Shown: in pieces, positions 1 to 11,189 of the stretch | Position numbering within the stretch: the stretch's first letter is position 1 | Layout: every line of letters begins with the position of its first letter | NCBI GenBank assembly: GCA_021234155.1 | Contig: JAJEKV010000079.1 | Span: 615,395 to 679,394, forward strand | Origin: Isoetes taiwanensis | Taxonomy: Eukaryota; Streptophyta; Lycopodiopsida; Isoetales; Isoetaceae | DNA: 64,000 bases | Direction of reading: 5' to 3' | The notes under the pieces: generated by a model | What the model saw: only the letters and a program-made list of their open reading frames with translations | Database searches by the model: none | Told to the model about the DNA's origin: nothing | Position numbers and translations under genes: made by a program

Positions 1-2522
1 CTTGAAGCAAATAAGTTATAGTCACGGGCTCATCACCAAGAGCGCTTTTTAATCCTCCGCAAGCTTCACTCTCTTGTCGCTACCACTGCCGCTTCCTTTG
101 TTTCCACTTTCATCGGCATAATTTACGACCTCCCTCTCACAATCTCATAGTACACTTGCTTGGCAAATGTCTTATCAATTCGTGGTTTTTATCATTGTTC
201 CTTTCACTTGCACCCACCTCTCCAAAGCTCTACCTCTGACTTCGGGATCTTGCGCCATATGCCTTATACTTACCGCTCTCCGCTTGGCCGTCGCCAAACC
301 GCTTACGCCTAAATTGGCCTCGAGATCGCCAAAAATCGGCTCCATGCGGGCAACAGCCTGGGCCCATGTCACATGCAACTCCATGCACCTCTGTAATTGT
401 GACACCTTGTTTCTTGGCCACTTCTGCCATTGCCCTCAACCTCAACAACTCTTTCGCACGCAACTCATTCATCCTAGCATGTTCCTCTTACCAGAATCAA
501 GCAGTGCCCTAACCTCCGACATCAGTAGGTAGGGAAGGGAATACAAACCCATCTCCTTCTCCTGAGTTCTCAAAATGGACGGCATCTCGGTCGCCCTCAT
601 GTCCCGTGTCACCAACACCTTCTTCCCCCACCGAGACGAACTCGTTGGTTGTTCGACATTCTTTTGGCATGGCACTAGACAAGTTGTGCAATAGTATTCC
701 AGCAAATAGGCTTTTACGTTAATCTGCGTGGAAATAAACAACAACTCAATATGACTTACAAATTATAAAAATAAAAAAGTGCAACAAAAAATAAACATAG
801 CAATGCCAAAGATGTTTTATTAAAGTATTTTTCGCAATTGCTCAATCAATATTTTTTTTGGTTGCGTACAAGAGAGCTCATAAATGGCACGCTAAGCGTG
901 ACTTGGTCCAAATTTTGGTCAAAGATCGTCAAGGCTACCGACCCAACTTGAGGAATCCAACTGATTCCGCTTTGGGGTCTTGTGCAATGTGTTGAGAGCA
1001 ATTCCGGGTGCTCCGCATGGTGTTCAAGAGTCGGTTCGTGATCAAACTTGCGTGCCTTTGTCTCAGATTGGGGATTCTCGCACGCTTACTTCAAATAATC
1101 GCACATGTTTCAAACCTCTGGGTTTGTTCATTGGTACCCATGGTCTCCAAGAAAGAATGCTTATGTGCAAAATCAGCAAGGTAATAAATAAAGTAGGCTG
1201 CCCCTAAGAGGTCAAAGTCTACCTTTGCATTCACCGCCTTCGCTCCATCTTTGTTTGGACCCCAATACAAATCATCGTGGCATGTAAGGATAGGCAAGCC
1301 TTTCATTCTCAATTGCCTTTTTGGCAGCGGCATCCATGTTTTTGTATGCCCACCGCTTCACTTCCACAGGCTCGCCTATTAACCGTTCTTCTCCCCAACC
1401 ACATATACCAATATAAATGTACTGGGGTCCGGGTTCCTCTCTCTTTCCCAATTTCAAAATGAAGCAAGACATTGCCGTGGTGCAAGTCCATGTGTAAATG
1501 GTGCTCTTTATGAAGCTTAAGCAAGCCGCTTAAAAATGACATAGTTAGATCACCCACTCTTTGAGCAACATATAACTCTTGCTTTTTCGTTGTTCAAGCT
1601 TATGGACGCCGACCTCGACAAGAGGGTTTATACCCTAGTCTCTTAAATGCATGCCCGGCAAAGTCATTATCTCCATGATTCACAAAAAGAGATGCACAAG
1701 AACCCCCATTCCAAGAGGGGAAATATCAACCCCGTTTTACCAACCCTATTAAATGGCCAATGCAAAAATATGATAGACCCATGTCTAACCTCGCATTTGT
1801 GATTCCCTCATGTTTTTCATCATGGCCTTTACTATCACATCGGGCCCGGCCGCATTCTAACCGCATCGCCATCATTCTCGAATTTAACACAATAGGGTTC
1901 GCTCTTTAAGAAAACTAGAACCCGTGATATTGCATTTGAATACCGCTCCATATGTTCTGAACCAATTCGGTCTTGTTGATTATTTGAGAGTAATCCACCA
2001 TTGCAAACCATATAGTCTTGGCATCCGCCCTTTTTCTTGCTTCCCCCCACTCTTTATCGGGCTTTCACCAGACGCTTTGGCTCTAATAGTCTCAGGCCAA
2101 CACTTTCTTAACTAGGTGGGGGGGTTGATGGGTTTCCTTTCTAAGCTTTCGATTGGTCCAAGCTGTGTTCCATTCCACAGCCTTATCTTTCAAAGACTCT
2201 CTCAAGCGCGGACTAGTTAGATTTGCTACTGCATGTATCATGTTTCCAGTTGTACGGGATACATTGCCATCTATCCAAGCATACCTTTCAGAATCAATCT
2301 TTTCAGGTTCTAGGTCTATCATTCGAGGCCCAAAAAGCTCTTTTCAAAGATCTCAAGATGAGACCCGAGTGGAAGTCTAGCCATCCTTCTTCTCATTGTG
2401 GTAATCAACTCTAACCTTCGTGATGGGGTGGCAAAGACAGCATTCGCCACACAAAGCCAATTCATTAAAGCAGGTCTTAGGTTGGACCATGGTTGTTGGG
2501 GTCTTGATCTTTTCCTTTGCAT
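1..2522 (-). pseudogene. decayed protein-kinase-like gene
   Basis: Read toward low coordinates, successive open segments in shifting frames look like parts of one protein. The N-terminal part lies at about 2522-2092 and 2050-1835. A kinase catalytic-loop-like HMDLHHGNV lies near 1500. After a frame change near 1440 comes IYIGICGWGEE, at the place where a kinase would have its DFG motif. A segment at 1333-1091 contains VDFDLLGAAYFIYYLADFA, which resembles kinase subdomain IX. The C-terminal part (744-175) is charged and probably helical, with RAKELLRLRAMAEVAKKQG. Several stops and frameshifts separate the pieces, and no intact start-to-stop frame exists. The kinase assignment rests on the catalytic loop only. 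The Asp-Phe-Gly to Cys-Gly-Trp-Gly change would make it atypical. It may be a host pseudogene or cargo of a mobile element. Confidence 0.45.
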
Positions 2523-3690
2523 CTTAGTAGAGGGCTCCGGCCTCTACATTGATGTGGGCTCCCCGCTTCTACCCTAGGTCCTTCTCTCTAGGGCTCATGT
2601 GAGGCTCTCAAGCTACTTGTAGTCTAAGCCCGCCTAACTCTTGTGGATTCATAGCAACTTTAGAAGAAACTATGTATAGATAGCGATATGCCAACCGTGA
2701 AAGTAAAGCAAAGATCAACACCTAAGAGTCCGAGAAAAAACCGACTTTTTTAGTGAATGTTAATAAGCCTTGAAATGGTTCATTAAGATTTTAGTAAACT
2801 ACTACGTTTCAAGCTTGACAGTTTTAGGCACTCTACTCAGCTCCAAGTTGAGAGTTATAGGCACTCTATAGTTTATCTACTGAGTTTGACAGTTCCAGTT
2901 ATATGCAATGCATTTTTCTCATTCTCTTCCACAAGTTTAACTTATGATCTGATCCAGCTACTGACTCCATTGGGAAACTCCCTCACAGAGGTTGGCAGCA
3001 CTCAACTCAACATATTGCATAAGACCACCTATCGAATTCACGAATATTTAATGAAATATACGCCACTCCCTATATTAGTGTTGGACTTTCGTCAACAACA
3101 ATCAGGCCAGAAAATAGGGTATATCTCATTATATATTCTTCCTCGACCGACCTTCCATAAGAGTACAACACCCACCCTTTAGCACCGCGTGACCGAAGCC
3201 AACAAGCGGCAGGAGAGGGCTATACATCTAAATGGGAGGTTGACCCTAGCAATCCTCAACATCAGCAATGACACCCACCATCGGCATGGCACAATTAAAT
3301 GTGGCACGCCAGGCAAGGGTCACTGCCTCAGCCAAGGATCACTCCGAACTTCTAACCTAGCCAAGGATCACTCTCTACCCTAACTACTACTGTTGTCGAT
3401 GAAAGGGTAGGCAACCAAAATTTTTTTTCTTATTTTTATTTCTATTTCATTATTTTTTTTCCTTTATTTCTATTGCATTTTATTTTCTTTTCTTTTTTTT
3501 TTCTTAAAAAAAATCAGTCTGGATTCAACCATAGGTCGAGACGCTCGCCATCGTCACGCCCCTCAATGGAGGGGGGCAACAGGCAAGGGCCTCACTATGG
3601 AGGAACCCTAGACCTACAATTAAAAAAACAACAGAAAACTACCTAGGTTTGGCTAAAAACTAAGGGAAAAATGAAAAAAAGGCAAAGGGG
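2523..3690. other. no gene recognised
   Basis: No convincing coding region. There is a T-rich run at about 3420-3510, a short repeated phrase AGCCAAGGATCACTC near 3335-3375, and GC-richer sequence around 3530-3610. Short open frames here lack recognisable motifs. Confidence 0.5.
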
Positions 3691-3729
3691 CACAGTTGTG
3701 GAGCAGTGGCTGTGTGGTTTACCTTGTTC

Positions 3730-4160
3730 TCAAGGCAGTAAATAACGAACGCCGAAATATATATATAGAAAACTTCACAGAGCGAAAACTTCCGCTGGGC
3801 TTTTACGCTGAACTCGCCTTCGCTCGTAGTTTAAACGTGAAAGAATGCTTATGCTTAACGAAAAAAGTTTCGCGTTTAACCTTTATACTTCGCCACGCCG
3901 AAAAGAGTTTCGCTGAGTTTAACATTAAGGCTTTTCGCTACGCCGAAAAGCAGCGAGGGGATTCGCCGTAGTTTAAAATTAGACTTCGCTACGCTGAAGA
4001 AAGTTCGCTGTGAAGTTTAAACAAGGTTTTCGCTTTACCGAAACTTTTTTTTCCAGGGCGAAAGATTAAATACAAAAATACGTGATTTTTCCCAAAAATA
4101 CGTATTTTTGCACTTTATACGTCTGAAAAAATAGTTTCATACGTACAGAACCTATCCCTG
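3730..4160. repeat. hairpin-rich dispersed repeat, copy 1
   Basis: The segment is filled with imperfect inverted phrases built on TTCGC and GCGAAA. It is followed by an AAATACGT-containing block and a TTTATACGTC block near 4080-4125. The same order (hairpins with TTCGC/GCGAAA arms, then AAATACGT, TTTATACGTC, and a GTACAGAA..CTAT..CTG phrase) recurs at 14341-14640, so this is one repeat family. Copy 1 is more diverged. The type of element is not known. Confidence 0.55.
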
Positions 4161-4497
4161 ACATGTGCATTGCTTCTTCTTCCAGCCATGAAGAACCTCT
4201 ATTTATGCATTATGCTAGACAGATCAAAGTTTCTTCTGCCATGGGGGGTCTTGCCGCGAGAAGCGAGACTATGTGCCTGTTGCCAGTTACAGGTTATTGA
4301 AGATGAAAGCCATACTCTTCTGAGTTGCGCTTGTCTAGTATCATCATTACTGCCAAGGTTTTTCCCTTGAAAACCTTTCGAGGCAGGGGTTTTTTAATCC
4401 TAGTAGTAATGATTGTACTAGCCCATTGTATGGGTCCCATGACCTATTGGTCTCCGTGGACGTTAAAAAATCTATTCTATTCTATTCATACATCTTA
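4161..4497 (+). mobile_element. LINE 3' fragment (TATTC-tailed subfamily)
   Basis: An open frame at 4170-4370 contains a CxxC..EDE.H.LL.C signature (CACCQLQVIEDESHTLLSC), the C-terminal zinc-binding motif seen in the LINE ORF2 proteins between 24.5 and 50 kb. It is followed by a stem-loop (4434-4461) of the same two-part design as in those LINEs, and then by repeated TATTC units at about 4471-4488. It is a severely 5'-truncated LINE copy. It is not next to a GA microsatellite, unlike the minus-strand copies, which suggests a related subfamily with a different tail and target. Confidence 0.7.
4434..4461 (+). other. LINE 3' stem-loop
   Basis: The inner stem is GACC/GGTC around loop TATT and the outer stem is GTCC/GGAC. 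It sits just upstream of the pentanucleotide tail, the same position as in the other LINE copies. Confidence 0.65.
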
Positions 4498-5925
4498 TCC
4501 CCCATCTGCAGGATGTTTTGATCGAGGCTATAATAAATCTATCTTTAAGCCATTGCTAGGCTTCCTCCATAAATCATGATCTCCTTTAAGGATAAATGCC
4601 TACTCTTACTATGCTTACAGAAATGACATTAGTTACTTATCAATTGATTATGCGCTATTTCGTTGCAATAAAGGATTAACTGATTCAAGGTCAAGGTTCC
4701 AGTCTGATAATCTGTTCGTTGCACAGATTGATGCTATATATTTTGTCATGGCTGCACTGGAATACAAAGATATCAATGTTGTTGTGAGTGAAACAGGTTG
4801 ACCTTCCATGGGGGACCGTGGAGAGACTGTTATAGTAAACTGAACAAGACTATACTTAGCAATGCACCTAGGTTTTGCATAAATGTTATACATGGTTCTG
4901 TCTATTGCATGGCAATATGCAAAAGGAACAGAAAATCTTGAAGCATTACAGCTGTACATGCAACGCCACAATGGGCCGTTATGGGCTACCCAACCTTTGA
5001 GAAGCATCCGCCATCAATATGTATGACATTGTATAGAAGAGTCATCGGGCTACCTAATTATGCAAGTCTTTGTTATTCTGAATGCCCATCAAATGTAGAG
5101 TTTGACATCTAAACATTATGGAGACAAGCTCCCATTTTTTGCTTCTATACAATGAGCAAACACTGATTTTGTACGTATAGAAAACACTGAAAATAAAGTA
5201 TATTTTTATCTTTATTGATGCAAAGGGTTCTGGCCATTTTAGCTTGCCAAAAACAGTATAGAAAGACTACTTTAGGATGCAACATTTGAAGGCAAAATTT
5301 TCATTTGCATGGCTAGCTTCGATAAAATAACAAGATTAACTATCAAGGACTTTGTCATCAAAGGTCTCAATCTTAGCAATATCAGTTGCTATTGGGTCAA
5401 CTTTCAGTAGGTGTTTGACCACTCACGGGTTTGGCCAATTTTTAAATCGATGTTTAGGTTAAGGCATAAAGCCAAAGGATATGAATGTTCATTAATACGA
5501 GTGCTTCATTAAGTGCATCAAACTATAAACCATGTCTTTCAAGTATGAGAATTGATCTTCATTTGGCAAACTATAAACACTAAAGCAGGGGTCGTCCAAG
5601 GTAGTCAAGAGCTTAGGCACTCCCAAGATAGTTTTTGTGTTTGTCAAATTCTTGAACTTGAATAACTAAAAAAAACTTATGTCACAATCCCTATATCATA
5701 ATGGAGGTAGATCTTGCTATTGTTTGTTATGAGAATAACAGAGATGTTCGATTTGATGGAATCAAATAAATATGCACTATGTTTTTTCTTTTTTCTTTTT
5801 TCTTTAATATTGTTGCATGTGTTTGAAAGATTGGCTCATTGTATAATGATTCAAGACAATTTTGGGGCCTATTTTATTGCATAGGTTATACCGCTCGGAT
5901 GAAGTTGAGGCAATAAACTTCCGTC
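4498..5925. other. no gene recognised
   Basis: AT-rich sequence with short open frames only. The minus frame at 4648-5007 has no motif I can recognise. Confidence 0.5.
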
Positions 5926-6225
5926 CCAAATATTGTTTATCACAATTTTCAAAATAAATTGTGTTTATAATTCCTCTAGAACTTCAAATAGCATAGCAAC
6001 AATGACAATGTTGAATAACATGTTATGTATTGTATTAGTTTGACATCGAACAAGATTCATTCGTTCACATGCACCAAGTTCCAAATATTGTTTATCACAA
6101 TTTTCAAAATAGATTGTGGTTATAATTCCTCTAGAACTTCAAATAGCATAGCAACAATGACAATGTTGAATAACACGTTATATGTTGCATTAGCTTGACA
6201 CCAAACAAGATTCATTCATTCACAT
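5926..6225. repeat. tandem duplication, two 145-bp units
   Basis: The units 5926-6070 and 6081-6225 are nearly identical. Both start CCAAATATTGTTTATCAC and end in ATTCA/GTTCACAT. They are separated by 10 bp. The differences are scattered substitutions. Confidence 0.9.
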
Positions 6226-6829
6226 ATCAGGATGGCAAAAATATCAGTCCAATACACCACTATGATGTAGCTAATAGTGGATACTCTTACGTTAAAATTA
6301 GTAACCTTATTAGGCATATTGTAGCCCATTTCACATACATCTCAAACCCTAACTGTTGTCACATTAGTACACATGTTATCATAGTTTATTTTGCATGTGG
6401 TTTATAAACTATGTATGAGATACACAAGAAGCAAAAGATTCAAATCCATACACATCCTTTTTTGTGAACTTTGTAGATAATTTAATGATCATATGCAAAA
6501 GAATTAGCGACCTTGATCTGTTGGTTGTGCAGGAATTGAATTAGAATGATGTGAAGCAGTACGCACATGTACCTTTTGCAGGTGTTTTAAAAAAGGGCAT
6601 AGAAGGGGCAGAGATAGGTGATGACATACAATGATTAACAATCACCTCATAATCGAATAGCCGTCTTATAGCCCAGCAACGCTGGGCACTGTTACTAGTG
6701 GAATATAATTGTAAGGATTCATAATATAAACCAAGTAAAAGTGATGGAATATACACTTACCTGATAGAAAATAAAATCCTAGTACTAACACTGATACTAA
6801 AAGCAGATTTTATACTCTTAATTTTCAGC

Positions 6830-6958
6830 CCAAAGTAAATCAATGAAGTTTTGCATTTGAATTCGTCCTCCAGTACAAAAATGCTCTGTATTCCTAGTTG
6901 CACTATATTTTTGACGCTGCAACGGAGGTTCCATTGCATAATCAACGGTGGCTTCATT
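6830..6958 (-). pseudogene. exon-like open segment of an unidentified gene
   Basis: On the minus strand an acceptor-like TTCTTTAG is followed by an open frame containing TVDYAMEPPLQRQKYSA and TEHFCTGGRIQM. It reads like real protein sequence, but I cannot name it. It lies 3' of the telo-box and start codon at about 10.0 kb on the same strand. It may therefore be a downstream exon of that gene, interrupted by the 7488-9900 retrotransposon. That link is inference. Confidence 0.3.
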
Positions 6959-7487
6959 CTAAAGAAAACTCTCAGTGCACTTTATATGTAAATAATGATT
7001 CAACTAACTGCCCACTACCACTGCATAACTGAGGATCAGACATGTACAACATGTAAATACTTACATTAGAAGTTGTTTTTGTTATCTTCATCCTCATCCA
7101 AACATTCTCCATAATTCATAATCAGTATTCTTTGCACCATGTTCCTGCTCCTGCATTCATCTACTTCGATTCTAGCAAACACATCTATCCTCTCGACAAG
7201 ATATTTGGTGCATCTACACCTACGGCTAAAGCATGTGATCTATAGTAAACTAAACAATGTAAGCATGATTTGCAATTTACCATTGCATACACGATTTTAG
7301 CAAGTTTGCAATACCTTGACAGAGAAGAATCTGTTTGTTGTAACTCTGAATGCAGACTTGCAATCAAAGTTTTGCTTCGAGGTAGCATTTCTAAGCTTAA
7401 AGGCTTGGCCGTTCTTTAGCAAAACACAGAAAATACCACTTGCTCAAATCTGAAGAACAATGGGGTCTCAAATCCGTGCCCACAACA

Positions 7488-8131
7488 TGTTACGAATGAT
7501 CTGCGCTTCCTGCAAACTCACAACTTATTAGAAAGTAAAACAACACATGGTACTCGATTTACCACCCAACTGGACCAACTAGAAAAGATGTCACCAATTC
7601 AAGCTACTCCGCAAGATTGTATGAACAAGCTCTTTCTAGCCATCAACCACTGATGTTACAGGAACTCCTTCTAATGATATGATCAAGCAAGCAACAAGAG
7701 AAGATACTAGAAGGTAAGACTAGGCACATCATCAACATAGGAAGAAGCAGATTTAGCTGTGCAGTCAGCTTAGACCCCTATGTACCTTTCTGGGTATAAC
7801 TTTCAAACCGTAAGGAATCTATAGACAACCAAGCCCAATTTGGAAACTATACTTCAAGGGCTTTCCAACAAAGTAAAGATCGCCAATTTCTGAGTTGTGG
7901 TCGCAGAGATCTCACATCTCAAAGTTGCCCTTATATTTATAGGTAACAACACCTTTTTTTTGCCTTTTTGCTTTTAAATAAAGGTCAAGGTTTATTTTTA
8001 GCTCTCTTTTTATAATATCAAGGCTTAGGCATACTAGATGGCTTTCTTACTTGATCATATCAATAAATGTTGTTCCATGCAAGGCCACTCCCCCGAGCAC
8101 CATTATTAGTTATTAATCTTAAACCATATCA
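7488..8131 (-). repeat. 3' LTR of the TRIM-like element
   Basis: 644-bp direct repeat with TG..CA termini. It contains the roughly 48-bp segment around 7800-7850 that is missing from the other LTR. Confidence 0.9.
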
Positions 8132-8147
8132 ATTCCTTCCCTTCTTG
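8132..8147 (-). other. polypurine tract
   Basis: The minus-strand sequence AAGAAGGGAAGGAAT lies immediately upstream of the 3' LTR, as expected for plus-strand DNA priming. Confidence 0.75.
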
Positions 8148-8232
8148 GGATTGATTGTCCGCGATCAATAAATTATATGGAAAATTAGCATAACCAAATC
8201 CATGGCTACAACCTGCATATATAAAATATCGT

Positions 8233-8428
8233 TAAGTCCAGCCCTTTCAGCTAAAAATTTCCAAGTCCAGCCCTTTAGGCTAAAAAAGTCCAAATTTTTA
8301 GGCTAAAAAGTCCAAATTTTTTAGGCTAAAAAGTCCAAAATTTTTAGGCTAAAAATTTTCAAGTCCAAATTTTTTTAGGCTAAAAATTTTCAAGTCCAAC
8401 CCTTTAGGCTAAAAATTTTCCAAGTCCA
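8233..8428. repeat. short tandem repeat inside the TRIM-like element
   Basis: About eight imperfect units of 22-27 bp on the theme AAGTCCAA(A/C)..TTTAGGCTAAAA, varying mainly in T-run length. Confidence 0.85.
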
Positions 8429-8839
8429 ACTATTATGCTACAGACATATTTGTTGTCTCAAGATTTACTATACACTACACAAAGAAAAGAACACCTTATA
8501 CTTCGTCCTTAGAATTCCCCTAAGGCAAATGTAACTCAAATATATGTTTACCCGATAGCCGCAAATGCCTAAAACTTAGGTTGCTAATGTGCCAAATAAG
8601 AAGGTAAGAATATCTCCCAAAATAATTCCCTGCATGACAATTTCTATGTCCTACGAAAAACTCAATCTTGGCATTAGAACCTGCAAACCCAACCAAATGA
8701 TATGGTTCTTTACTAACATAGTCTTAAATGATTTTTCTTTAACATACCCAAATAAACATTATAGGAAGTTCTAAGGCTTGAAACGGTTTATTCCAACGTA
8801 AGTAATGGCTCAAATGCGAACATAAGGAATAACAAACAT

Positions 8840-8973
8840 TCTATTCACCTGGACATGAGCACTAACTCATTCCATTCACTTGGACATGGCATCAACTCAC
8901 TCCAACCTCTTGGACATAGCGTCAACTCATTCTAATCACTTGAACAAGAGCAACAACTCTTTCCATTCACCTG
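8840..8973. repeat. about 30-bp tandem repeat inside the TRIM-like element
   Basis: Four to five imperfect units on the theme ATTCACTTGGACATGGC.TCAACTCATTC. Confidence 0.75.
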
Positions 8974-9199
8974 GTTTGGATCGTGATCTCATAAATAGCA
9001 CCAACCATTTATGACAATCACTAGCCTCACCTATAAGGATGCAATAAGAAATATTTAGAGATTCTAATAACAATCCGTAAACATCAATTTTATACCAGAC
9101 AAAAGGTAACATATTTGCAATTTCCTCCTCTTGGACCTCTTGTGCTACCTTCTTTTCACCTTTACTCTTCTCGGCTTCAGAAGTTCTCGCTTGTTGCAT
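8936..9199 (-). CDS. small open frame in TRIM-like internal region
   Basis: An 87-codon frame begins with a charged stretch (SEAEKSKGEKKVAQEVQEEE) and continues hydrophobic. It overlaps the 30-bp tandem repeats at its C-terminal end. It matches no retrotransposon protein I recognise, and may be fortuitous or a captured fragment. Confidence 0.2.
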   Translation of the reverse strand: MQQARTSEAEKSKGEKKVAQEVQEEEIANMLPFVWYKIDVYGLLLESLNISYCILIGEASDCHKWLVLFMRSRSKPGEWKELLLLFK

Positions 9200-9290
9200 T
9201 GCCTTAAAGATATATCTTGTGTGCTGCTAAACTACTCAAATTTCCAACGCTTCCATCACCCATAGCGTCGTTGGGAAAGACCGGAACTTG

Positions 9291-9302
9291 GCTCTGATAC
9301 CA
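9291..9302 (-). other. primer-binding site (initiator tRNA-Met)
   Basis: The minus-strand sequence TGGTATCAGAGC, the standard plant Copia primer site, begins 2 nt inside the 5' LTR boundary. Confidence 0.92.
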
Positions 9303-9304
9303 AT

Positions 9305-9900
9305 TGTTACGAATGATCTGCTCTTCCTGCAAACTCACAACTTATTAGAAAGTAAAACAACACATGGTACTCGATTTACCACCCAACCGGACCAACTAGA
9401 AAAGATGTCACCAAGTCAAGCTACTCCGCAATACTGTATATGAACAAGCTTTTTCTAGCCATCAACCATTGATGTTACAGGAACTCCTTCTAATGATATG
9501 ATCAAGCAAGAAACAAGAGAAGATACTAGAAGGTAAGACTAGGCATATCATCAACATAGGAAGAAGCAGATTTAGCTGTGCAGTCAGCTTAAACCCCTAT
9601 GCACCTTTCTGGGCATAACTACTTCAAGGGCTTTCCAACAAAGTAAGGATCTCCGATTTCTGAGTTGTGGTCGCGGAGATATCACGTCTCAAAGTTGTCC
9701 TTATATTTATAGGTAACAACACCTTTTTTTGCCTTTTTGCTTTTAAATAAAGGTCAAGGTTTATTTTTAGCTCTCTTTTTATAATATCAAGGCTTAGGCA
9801 TACTAGATGGCTTTCTTACTTGATCATATCAATAAATATTGTTCCATGCAAGGCCACTCCCCCGAGCACCATTATTACTTATTAACCTTAAACCATATCA
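9305..9900 (-). repeat. 5' LTR of the TRIM-like element
   Basis: 596-bp direct repeat of 7488-8131 with TG..CA ends. It adjoins the PBS on its left and the CAACA target duplication on its right. Confidence 0.9.
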
Positions 9901-10011
9901 CAACACTTCTAAGCTTAAAGACTTGTCGACGGATCCAGCAATCTTGCAATGGTCGATGGATCTTGAGACTGCCAGAAGTCGTTGAAGGAGGCCGCAAAAC
10001 AAAGAGGCCAT
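9901..10011 (-). pseudogene. N-terminal coding segment of a candidate host gene
   Basis: An ATG at 10011-10009 opens a frame beginning MASLFCGLLQRLLAVSR, which resembles an organelle presequence: few acidic residues, Arg, Ser and Leu rich. A telo-box lies about 30 bp upstream. The frame runs straight into the TRIM-like insertion at 9900. Beyond it (7487-7319) another frame on the same strand holds KSAFRVTTNRFFSV before a GT donor-like site. The gene is not identified. The model (a 5' exon broken by a retrotransposon, with further exons toward 6.5 kb) is inference from position and sequence style. Confidence 0.35.
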
Positions 10012-10040
10012 GCCTTCCTCCGAAAAGTGCTTATGGCACG

Positions 10041-10049
10041 TTAGGGTTT
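10041..10049 (-). promoter_or_regulatory. telo-box-like motif
   Basis: AAACCCTAA on the minus strand about 30 bp upstream of the candidate start codon. This motif is common near the 5' ends of plant housekeeping genes. Confidence 0.45.
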
Positions 10050-10261
10050 TAGAAAGAAAAGAGACGGGAAAAACACCCATCCAAAGTGCTTGCCAGAATG
10101 AGGATCACAAAAGTTCAACTCGACCCATAGACTCCGATCTAGACTGTGGCAAGGCACTTTTGTTTGCAGGGCAGAGGATGGCTATGGCGGCACAAACTCG
10201 CTGAACTCGCTTAACCGTCGGTTCGTTTGATCAAAATCCTGACCGTCTAGATTAGGGCGCG

Positions 10262-10620
10262 ATGCATAACGGACACACCATATAACATTATAATATAGGA
10301 TATATCTCATGTTTCTCCTCTATTGCCTCCAAACATGCCATGCCTTGCTTGCAATATCCACGTCCCATATAAAAAAGTTCGATCAAGCTATTGTATTGGT
10401 TTAGTTAAATCACATTAGATAAGGGTGTAATGAAAATAATTACCAGTGGCTATAAACGTTTCATCACAACCCTAATTATTAAATTGTGCTCCAATACTTT
10501 TCAAAATAATACCCAGTTTTCTCCTTTCCAACTTTGTACTTAAAGGATACTAAAAAACTATGCTAAGACAATATAGCAGAATTTTAACCACACTTAAACG
10601 AGAAATAAGAGTCATTTACA
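10262..10620. other. no gene recognised
   Basis: AT-rich, with stops in all frames and no repeat that I can define. Confidence 0.5.
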
Positions 10621-10622
10621 TA

Positions 10623-10985
10623 AATGGCACAAACAGGCAACACTTGCAGGGCAATTACGAGGCACTTATTGATGTGCGATTCATGCGAGTCAAAATGGCA
10701 CAATAGGCAACACTTGTAGGGCATTTACAAGGCACTTATTCATGTGCCATTCATGTGAGTCAAAATGGCACAAATAGGCAACATTTATAGGGCAATTACA
10801 AGGCACTTATTCATGTGCCATTCGTCCGAGTCAAAATGGCACAAATAGGCAACACTTGTAGGGCAATTACAAGGCACTTATTCATGTGCCATTCATGCGA
10901 GTCAAAATGGCACAAATAGACAACACTTGTAGGATAATTACAAGGCACTTATTTGTGTGCCATTCATGCCAGTCGAAATGGCAAA
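10623..10985. repeat. 70-71-bp tandem repeat, five units
   Basis: Units start at roughly 10623, 10694, 10764, 10834 and 10904 with the theme AAATGGCACAAATAGGCAAC, then GGCACTTATTCATGTGCCAT and GAGTCA. The block is followed to 11190 by more GGCAC/GTGCC phrases ending in TTTTTGTAGTA. That arrangement recalls the subterminal region of CACTA-type transposons, but the opposite terminus was not found. Confidence 0.85.
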
Positions 10986-11189
10986 ACTTTGACCACACTT
11001 AAATGGCACATATAAGACACTAATATACGTGCCATTCATAATTAGACCAAATGGTAGAAAAAATGTCATTTAAATGGCATATACTTGTTACATCATCTAA
11101 TTTTCCAGTTAAAAAGGCACAAGTGGCGATTTCATAAAAATGTGCCATTTGCCTGTGCCATTTGTGATCATTTTTGTAGTAATGAAGGT

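Larger units (their letters stand above)
7488..9900 (-). mobile_element. non-autonomous LTR retrotransposon (TRIM-like, Copia-type priming site)
   Basis: Two direct repeats beginning TGTTACGAATG and ending CATATCA on the plus strand enclose a roughly 1.17-kb internal region. The element is flanked by a 5-bp target duplication CAACA at 7483-7487 and 9901-9905. Transcription runs on the minus strand. The primer-binding site, complementary to initiator tRNA-Met, lies 2 nt inside the right LTR. A purine-rich tract abuts the left LTR. No gag or pol is encoded, so it must have been mobilised in trans. The internal region holds one small open frame and two tandem-repeat blocks. The LTRs differ by substitutions and a deletion of about 48 bp in the right copy, so the insertion is not recent. 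Confidence 0.92.

Noticed and set aside
10623-10985. CRISPR-like array
   Set aside because: Units are contiguous 71-bp tandem repeats without unique spacers, in plant nuclear DNA.
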